Assembly (NCBI RefSeq): GCF_041381155.1
Contig: NC_091146.1
Span: 34,571,328 to 34,635,327, forward strand
Source of the DNA: Argopecten irradians
Taxonomy: Eukaryota; Mollusca; Bivalvia; Pectinida; Pectinidae
Direction of reading: 5' to 3'
DNA: 64,000 nt
The notes under the pieces were generated by a model that saw only the letters and a program-made list of their open reading frames with translations, did no database searches and was not told the DNA's origin. This document shows positions 62,201 to 64,000 of this stretch, one piece after another (positions within the stretch are counted from its first letter, which is position 1; every line of letters begins with the position of its first letter). A program made the position numbers and the translations under genes.

Positions 62201-62226
62201 GTGGGATGGAGGACCAAGATGAATGA
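29184..62226 (+). CDS. Extended-SDR / NAD-dependent epimerase-like protein, 13-exon model, 389 aa
   Basis: Exons 29184-29229, 36271-36332, 42124-42180, 42788-42842, 43949-44040, 45611-45724, 52615-52768, 53332-53384, 54531-54657, 55341-55426, 58412-58525, 59609-59710 and 62119-62226 total 1170 nt, all phase-matched. Seen: a Rossmann dinucleotide-binding motif G15-G-T-G18-F-I-G21 after a short hydrophobic strand; INLAAETKYG (residues about 92-101), the usual NAG/NAA position; SSGQMYS (133-139) at the active-site Ser; and VRPAIVYGPGD, a strong epimerase/dehydratase signature. The usual YxxxK reads L157-A-R-H-K161, so the catalytic Tyr is absent. Known: extended SDRs act on nucleotide sugars or steroids with NAD(P). 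The substrate here is unknown; the missing Tyr suggests an atypical or non-catalytic role. The tail after about 355 is a short helix-like segment with an acidic end. Introns total over 30 kb, mostly repeats. Confidence 0.9.
29735..30085 (-). mobile_element. Two tRNA-like SINE fragments
   Basis: On the minus strand, 29830-29745 and 30085-30000 each show a tRNA-like head: tagctcatttggtagagcc (A-box-like) followed by gaccc...gatactcgac or gttcc...gcactcgat (B-box-like). They are similar to each other, diverged and without a proper acceptor stem. They are SINE heads, not functional tRNA genes. Confidence 0.5.
30345..30577 (-). mobile_element. tRNA-derived SINE
   Basis: Reads on the minus strand: gccgtggtggctgggtggtt (A box) ... 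gggtcgtgagttcgaatccc (B box), then the body with ctggtcggtggtttttctct and the end tggctattaataggatg. The same family appears truncated at 58950-59077 and inside the exon 8 duplication (about 5400-5640, 6300-6540). Confidence 0.82.
30668..32730 (+). mobile_element. Helitron/pearl-like element with about 145-bp core repeats (14 copies)
   Basis: The 5' end aggtcatctgacccgaaggg...aggatgacct is a hairpin, followed by a ccgtcgt/gccgtccgcc tract. Core units contain tcttctcaagaaccagaagg and ggctaccaagtttgttcaaa. The 3' end gaccgttaaggcccatgggc then ctcttgtt is a GC-rich hairpin. No transposase is present. The architecture matches bivalve pearl elements, now viewed as non-autonomous Helitron/Helentron derivatives. 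Confidence 0.82.
32884..33320. mobile_element. MITE family D, complete copy
   Basis: Left end ttaaagatgctccaccgccg, right end ggcggtgaagcatcttcaa. The interior carries inverted copies of gattaaacaccaattattgt and cgaaataaattatt, so this copy is itself partly palindromic. Confidence 0.8.
33583..36262 (+). repeat. 59-bp minisatellite of about 46 acceptor cassettes (SDR intron 1)
   Basis: Unit: tttctaacgttgttttatgt, tgtacag, then ggactgggtttataggacgt and cacacagttgac. It contains a branch-point match (ttctaac), a T-rich tract, an AG 20 nt after the branch A, and the first 23 nt of exon 2. Copies are nearly identical; variants such as ggacgcc, attaac and acattg recur. Confidence 0.96.
36271..36332 (+). 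CDS. SDR exon 2 (glycine-rich loop)
   Basis: Acceptor gttgtacag|GGACTGGG, donor AGCAAG|GTAAGT. It completes G15GTGFIGRHLV and helix A. Its acceptor plus first 23 coding bases are the founder of the 59-bp array upstream; only this last copy continues in frame. Confidence 0.92.
36333..37895 (+). other. SDR intron 2, part without clear elements
   Basis: AT-rich. 36730-36910 and 37430-37575 are rich in ggatccca/tgggatcc words in both orientations, possibly a worn inverted element. There is a poly-A run at 37783-37810. No gene. Confidence 0.45.
37900..38260. repeat. About 60-bp tandem repeat, six copies
   Basis: Unit ctcagtcaaattcaacacag, ttgaacctgtatataaagac, cacctggctataaggacatt(ttcc). It sits directly before a pearl-like element. 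Confidence 0.88.
38304..39588 (+). mobile_element. Helitron/pearl-like element with about 157-bp core repeats (about 7 copies)
   Basis: 5' hairpin agctcacctggcccgaaggg...ccggtgagct, then a (cgtc)n tract, core units with gctacttgtcctagagttct and aaccaaatttggccagaaac, and 3' end aggtgagcgatacaggccct...gggcctcttgtt. The first 10 bp recur inverted near the 3' end. Confidence 0.82.
39600..40524 (+). other. SDR intron 2, no recognised feature
   Basis: AT-rich sequence. No repeat family, exon or RNA could be supported. Confidence 0.5.
40525..40870. mobile_element. MITE family F copy, truncated
   Basis: Left end attaaaggtccactatacct, interior gagattgataattttgtaga shared with 21533-21942. The right end is replaced by the family D element that follows. 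Confidence 0.7.
40877..42058. mobile_element. MITE family D copy split by a pearl-like insertion
   Basis: Left end ttaaagatgctccaccgctg; the right end ggcggtggagaatctttaa is at 42040-42058. The interior is broken at about 41135 and resumes at about 41950 (attattttttgttttaatta), where the full copies are continuous. Confidence 0.78.
41135..41950 (+). mobile_element. Helitron/pearl-like element with about 169-bp core repeats (3 copies), nested in a MITE
   Basis: Starts tcccccgcccaacgaagttg...gcgggggat (hairpin), then (cgtc)n and three units containing ggagcataactctaaaacca and tgaaacttcatagacacatt. The 3' side has ccattggcgggggatctgaa. Confidence 0.78.
42124..42180 (+). CDS. SDR exon 3
   Basis: Acceptor cttgttctag|ATACG, donor CACAAG|GTAATC, phase 0 on both sides, 19 codons IRVADKVPPQMAWLNAQHK. 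The Asp41 after the second strand (RVADK) suits NAD binding. Confidence 0.9.
42788..42842 (+). CDS. SDR exon 4
   Basis: Acceptor tttttaacag|GAAGTG, donor ATCCTG|GTACGT. 18 codons (EVFANPLVEFKHASLINP) and a one-base overhang. Confidence 0.9.
42843..43020. repeat. About 53-bp tandem repeat at SDR exon 4 donor side
   Basis: Three copies of accatctcaacatcaaacaa...agtctttataggg start about 12 bp after the donor; the junction itself is not copied. Confidence 0.8.
43353..43834 (+). mobile_element. Helitron/pearl-like short element
   Basis: Starts tagtccaccatcatcagatg, with two core units (cgctatttctcagaaagtcc and gccaccatcttggactttga), and ends ggtgggcactaagatccctc...tgggatcactggttt. Confidence 0.6.
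43949..44040 (+). CDS. SDR exon 5
   Basis: Acceptor ttgtttcag|CATCAG, donor GATCCA|GTAAGT. It encodes ASVKNAFTDPEGDFEYVINL and AAETKYGQTDP, the conserved strand before the active site. Confidence 0.92.
44205..44312. repeat. Half copy of the gggcccagtttcatgaa palindrome
   Basis: aacttaagatttttctcaaa ... aaggaattttcatgaaactg followed by ggccc resembles one arm of 45028-45220. Confidence 0.55.
45028..45220. mobile_element. Palindromic MITE-like element (gggccagtttcatgaac)
   Basis: Left arm ggggccagtttcatgaacat, right arm gttcatgaaactgggccc. Internal inverted words (tccttaacttaaagttctcc against ggagaattttaagtaatgaa). Confidence 0.75.
45370..45610 (+). repeat. 34-bp repeat carrying SDR exon 6 acceptor
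   Basis: About six units of gacttgaaagtgactatgag, ttatctcccctgca(g). The last member is the real acceptor ttatctcccttgcag at 45596-45610. Each upstream copy ends in a usable polypyrimidine-AG, except one with ctgaag. Confidence 0.82.
45611..45724 (+). CDS. SDR exon 6 (active-site serine)
   Basis: Acceptor ctcccttgcag|GTCTAC, donor ATAAG|GTAGGT. 38 codons from VYQEGIIRLSMN to FSSGQMYSTDK. Preceded by acceptor-bearing 34-bp repeats and followed by a 2.4-kb purine-rich array. Confidence 0.91.
45735..48120 (+). repeat. 23-bp purine-rich array, about 100 copies with higher-order blocks
   Basis: Unit gaggaagggaggggagacaaag(t). A block variant replaces gagacaaag with gacatttataaag at regular intervals. 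The plus strand is almost entirely A/G. The long minus-strand open frames (SPLPSSLCLPSLPHF...) come from 23 x 3 = 69 nt periodicity. Confidence 0.95.
48415..49030 (+). repeat. 137-bp purine-rich repeat, about 4.5 copies
   Basis: Unit aattagataggagaaaagaa ... gaagggatagagagaaagaa ... ttgacatgggtttggaa starts at 48541, 48678 and 48815. Period 137 with very few changes. Confidence 0.92.
49151..49171 (+). CDS. Candidate 21-nt in-frame microexon between SDR exons 6 and 7
   Basis: gtattttacag|GTAGATGCGG...CTGGA|GTAAGT gives a strong acceptor and donor 21 nt apart. Seven codons VDAEVTG would insert between K142 and K143 without a frame change. There is no conservation evidence either way. Confidence 0.3.
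49375..49540. repeat. 68-bp tandem repeat, about 2.5 copies
   Basis: gagttttcagaataaaagtc, aaggttgttttgccaaaggt, caaggtcaaatgttctt... Confidence 0.85.
49810..50204. mobile_element. MITE family E, complete copy
   Basis: Left end ataccgtattcgctgtaatt, right end cgttaattatggcaaataca. Shares its interior with 9428-9731. Confidence 0.75.
50205..51955 (+). other. SDR intron 6, AT-rich, no feature
   Basis: No exon, RNA or repeat family could be supported. A short tandem (ctacaacgacaacctgcata) lies at 51125-51190. Confidence 0.5.
51958..52614 (+). repeat. About 56-bp repeat carrying SDR exon 7 acceptor, split by a palindromic MITE
   Basis: About five units of ttctatttatagaaaccttg, ccgagaggacaataaatgtt...atattttg precede the true acceptor. 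They contain copies of exon 7's first 27 nt with mutations. The group is broken at 52160-52335. Confidence 0.85.
52165..52330. mobile_element. Palindromic MITE
   Basis: Left arm catgccttttcagtcaacag, right arm ctgttgactgaaaaggcatg, with a second inverted pair inside (gttgggaccaa against ttggtcccaac). Confidence 0.85.
52615..52768 (+). CDS. SDR exon 7 (LARHK and VYGPG)
   Basis: Acceptor ctatttatag|AAGCC, donor GTCTCA|GTAAGT. It encodes KPCREDNKCEPWTHLARHK and then VIVRPAIVYGPGDRQGL. Both its acceptor and its donor are tandemly repeated in the adjoining introns. Reading through the donor stays open to 52863 because of the repeats. Confidence 0.9.
52751..53110 (+). repeat. 39-45-bp repeat carrying SDR exon 7 donor
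   Basis: About eight units of gggacaggcagggtctcagt, aagtatcagccctggggtg. Each repeats the last 18 nt of exon 7 and its GTAAG donor (alternating GTAAGTATC and GTAAGACTA). Confidence 0.9.
53332..53384 (+). CDS. SDR exon 8
   Basis: Acceptor ttgatttcag|CTCCTAG, donor ATGAAG|GTGAGT. It encodes TPRLIIGAIYKYIRQKMK, with T194 split across the junction. Confidence 0.88.
53600..54200 (+). mobile_element. 5'-truncated Helitron/pearl-like element
   Basis: About three core units (aacttcttctctgaaactaa, caaaattgtacaaatggtca, gaggggcggggccaaaaggg) and the 3' end cagatgagcgatacaggtcc...atgggcctctttt. No 5' hairpin was found. Confidence 0.68.
54201..54530 (+). repeat. 80-bp repeat carrying SDR exon 9 acceptor
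   Basis: Units at about 54201, 54281, 54361 and 54443 each carry gttg(c/t)ag or tttgtag, followed by aaatctctcacagctataac and aaatcaatgaattgtgagag. The true acceptor ttctgttgtag at 54520-54530 ends the series. Confidence 0.82.
54531..54657 (+). CDS. SDR exon 9
   Basis: Acceptor ttctgttgtag|ATGTTG, donor CACAA|GTAAGT. It encodes MLWTKDLKMNTVHVEDVCRA and NIVDSADT. The HVEDVCRA motif is typical of epimerase C-terminal substrate regions. Confidence 0.9.
54755..55035 (+). repeat. 22-bp minisatellite, about 13 copies
   Basis: Unit atctcccatacatgacaggg(tt), downstream of SDR exon 9. No splice junction is included. Confidence 0.92.
55341..55426 (+). CDS. SDR exon 10
   Basis: Acceptor tttttcacag|CTCAAG, donor GCCAAG|GTAGAT. 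It encodes TQGRVCHLVSELFNIQYDF and SNIAK. Confidence 0.88.
55418..55497 (+). repeat. 38-bp duplication of SDR exon 10 donor
   Basis: tagccaaggtagataactcc plus atcaaactttattttgta occurs twice. The first copy is the exon end and donor; the second duplicates CCAAG|GTAGAT. Confidence 0.9.
56000..58411 (+). repeat. 37-38-bp repeat carrying SDR exon 11 acceptor, split by a pearl-like element
   Basis: Units of tttttcaggtgaacatgaca, agtgtcgtttactttcg: nine or more at 56000-56366 and about six at 58184-58411. Each has a pyrimidine tract, cag and the first 16 nt of exon 11. Confidence 0.93.
56367..58182 (+). mobile_element. Helitron/pearl-like element with about 145-bp core repeats (about 10 copies) and two 3' ends
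   Basis: 5' hairpin aggtcatctgacccgaaggg, then (gccgtcc)n, then units containing aacttcttctcaagttctac, gatcctgacatggtcccgac and aagatggccgccacagccgc. A 3' hairpin (ttaaggcccttgggcctctt) occurs at about 58030-58050 and again at 58158-58182. Confidence 0.85.
58412..58525 (+). CDS. SDR exon 11
   Basis: Acceptor gttttttcag|GTGAAC, donor GACGAG|GTAGGG. 38 codons VNMTSVVEEINDKHMTPW... to NPFIDE. The founder of the 37-bp acceptor array is at this junction. Confidence 0.9.
58950..59077 (-). mobile_element. tRNA-derived SINE, truncated by a MITE
   Basis: Minus-strand copy of the 30345-30577 family (cccatatgagattcaaactc, cctattaacagccagggtca). It ends abruptly where the family D element begins. Confidence 0.7.
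59078..59442. mobile_element. MITE family D, complete copy
   Basis: Left end ttaaagatgctccaccgcag, right end ttggcgatggaacatcttta; 365 bp. Confidence 0.8.
59609..59710 (+). CDS. SDR exon 12
   Basis: Acceptor attaatag|GAACTA, donor CGTGAG|GTAACC. 34 codons including LEGQKLSDTGFTYQIPAPRL, phase 0 at both ends. Confidence 0.88.
59961..61521 (+). mobile_element. Helitron/pearl-like element with about 155-bp core repeats
   Basis: 5' hairpin taggtcatctgaccgaaggt, then cgtccgtc/gccgtcc and five units with ctactcctccttcatccttg and ggggaaggacaatcatattt. A second core type (ggcccacttcctgttttcag) lies at 60880-61190. The 3' side keeps gagtcagatgaccgttta but lacks the usual GC hairpin, so it is truncated. 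Confidence 0.78.
61535..62118 (+). other. SDR last intron, AT-rich, no feature
   Basis: No exon, RNA or known repeat supported. Confidence 0.5.
62119..62226 (+). CDS. SDR exon 13 and stop
   Basis: Acceptor tgaatttcag|ATGCTA. It encodes MLDDYIILGLFPKSLLKQ, then an acidic end ..MEDQDE and TGA at 62224-62226. Confidence 0.88.
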   Translation: MLDDYIILGLFPKSLLKQEISGKGEHSGGMEDQDE

Positions 62227-63118
62227 AGATCAAGATATTAGTTGAAGCAAAACATATAATAAGAGAGATTTGAATGTATGATTCAAGAAAAAAAAACCAG
62301 GTAAAATTATGAAAATACATATGATCTAAACTTTTAATTTTTTCATCTAAAAGAATATTTTTAATGGATATTAACTGGAGGTCCCTCTGCTGTCAGCAAA
62401 GATGATGAAGATATTTTCAATCTCTCTTATTTATGTTTCTGATCAAAGTCATTCCTCACAATCAAATAACTTGTGTTAAATCACGATTATTATCTCCCTT
62501 GGACTAATCAAATTAGATCCATGTAAAATGGACTCTTATCAAATTTTTGCTGTATTTATCGGAAAACAACCCTCAATCCGCCAAAAAGCCCATGTCTACA
62601 AAAAAGTCATAAAAAACCTCCTCATTGCCTTTGTAGAATGAAGAGTTTTAAGATTGAGAGCTAAAAATAGATGAGAAAACATTAACTTTTATACTGGCGG
62701 AATTTGGAAGAGGGTATACCTTATTTGCATATTACAGAGTTATCTGCCCTTTCGGGGAGGTATTGATTGTGACATCATGGTTTTGGGAGCGTAACGTCAT
62801 ACTTTTCTGAGAAAATGATGTAAATTGCACTCACAAGATAATGACTTCACAATGGCTACCTACCCGCAAGGGAGCTAACTCAGTAATATGCAAATATGAA
62901 ACAATGAGTATCATTAAGATACTTTCTTTCTCTCATTTTGTTGTTGTAAATGTACTAGATATTAGATTAGGGCGTACTGGTTATAGTCTGCCCATGCTCA
63001 GTAGTGTAGCTTTGTTTTAATTGGCCACTTTGATAGCTTCCAAATTTTAATCACTTATTTTTGTGGGATGGAGGACACATGTGATAGACTTAAAGATGAA
63101 CATATAGGACAATATTAA
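62227..63118 (+). other. Probable SDR 3' UTR and flank
   Basis: AT-rich sequence after the TGA. No certain polyadenylation signal could be chosen; no other gene. Confidence 0.45.
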
Positions 63119-63370
63119 GGGGCTGTGTTAAAACCAAAATTGTTTTAAGTTCAGTAGGAATGGGTTTAGGGGCTGTTTCAAAACTAAAATGGTTTTATGT
63201 TCAGTAGAAATGGGCTTAGGGGCTGTTTCAAAACTAAAATGGTTTTATGTTCAGTAGGAATGGGCTTTGGGGCTCTTTCAAAACTAAAATGGTTTTATGT
63301 TCGGTAGGAATGTGCTTAGGGGCTGTTTCAAAACTAAAATGGTTTTATAGTCATAAGGAATAAGCAAAGG
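63119..63370 (+). repeat. 50-bp tandem repeat, five copies
   Basis: Unit ggctgtttcaaaactaaaat, ggttttatgttcagtaggaa, tgggcttagg, with starts exactly 50 bp apart at 63121, 63171, 63221, 63271 and 63321. Confidence 0.93.
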
Positions 63371-64000
63371 TTTGTATCAAAACAAATTTTATTTTGATGG
63401 TTAGTAAGAACTTGCTAAGTGGTTGTATCAGTAAAAATATATTTGATGGTCGATTGAAATGTTAAAATAGTATGTTAGAAGGATACAGAATAGAACAAAT
63501 ACTATCCTTTCTCCATGAAATGATCAGAATAACAAAACGAAATTAAATCTTTTTGTTTTCATGTAAAAAAGTAGAAGTTCTTTTTTATACGACCCCCTTG
63601 GCGTTGCCAAATGTGCATCCATGAAAAAAAGGGGAAACAATTTTGATACAACCCCCTCGCGTATTTTAGTGGGCATCCATGAAAATTTATAATGGTTTTT
63701 TAGACCACCCCTTAGCATTGCCTAATGTGTGCCTGTGAAAGCAGATGATTTAAACATCTAGAAATTAAAGATGATGTGTAATATGATGTAACAAATTGGA
63801 TGATGCATATCAAATGTTGTTTTTATAAAACTTGTAACATATAAGAAAACTTATATGTGGTGGACAGGAATCAGAGTGAGCTAAAATAGATAGAAATATT
63901 GTATACTTTTTAATTTTAATAATATATTATATGTATATGTAGAGATTTTAATATTATTATTAATTGGCCTGGAGCCAAGTTGTTGATGTTATGTTACAGT
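63371..64000 (+). other. Right end of window, no gene
   Basis: A degenerate about 65-bp repeat (tgtgcatccatgaaaa, gtgggcatccatgaaaa) lies at 63590-63740. Otherwise AT-rich and uninformative. Confidence 0.5.

Overview
This is animal genomic DNA, almost certainly from a mollusc and most likely a bivalve. It is AT-rich and intron-dense, packed with minisatellites, MITEs, tRNA-derived SINEs and Helitron-like elements that have tandem core repeats (the bivalve 'pearl' style). Nothing bacterial is present. The organism call is inference from repeat style and gene structure. The gene models rest on matching splice phases and unbroken joined frames, checked by hand; no transcript or database was available.

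Three protein-coding genes can be assembled. (1) Minus strand, 16831 to 1216: an Arkadia/RNF111-type E3 ubiquitin ligase in 13 coding exons, 1023 aa. It has SUMO-interacting motifs in the N-terminal half, a His/Pro-rich middle, an NRG-type box and a C-terminal RING-H2. A whole exon with flanks is duplicated at about 4814-6606; only one copy keeps a splice donor. (2) Minus strand, 28301 to 24547: a compact RBR-like cysteine-rich protein (308 aa, 3 exons) with an IBR-like block and a RING2-like block holding a candidate catalytic Cys. (3) Plus strand, 29184 to 62226: an NAD(P)-binding extended-SDR/epimerase-like protein (389 aa, 13 exons) whose introns are swollen by repeats. Genes 2 and 3 are head-to-head, about 0.9 kb between start codons.

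Layout: 1-1200 two minisatellites downstream of RNF111; 1216-16831 RNF111, with a foldback element, AACTG-rich segments, a 26-bp array and a 3-kb minisatellite in its introns; 16856-24400 upstream region with MITEs, SINE-like repeats and a 35-bp array; 24547-28301 the RBR-like gene, whose first intron holds a nested transposon stack; 28302-29183 shared promoter region; 29184-62226 the SDR gene, whose introns hold seven Helitron/pearl-like elements and many tandem arrays; 62227-64000 3' flank with a 50-bp array.

The most striking observation is that many tandem arrays are copies of splice junctions, not random intronic DNA. About 46 copies of a branch-point plus acceptor plus exon-start cassette precede SDR exon 2. 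About 58 copies of a donor follow RNF111 coding exon 2. Smaller arrays cover the acceptors of SDR exons 6, 7, 9 and 11 and the donors of exons 7 and 10. Other points of interest are a GC-AG intron inside the RING of RNF111, loss of the canonical SDR tyrosine, and a possible 21-nt microexon.
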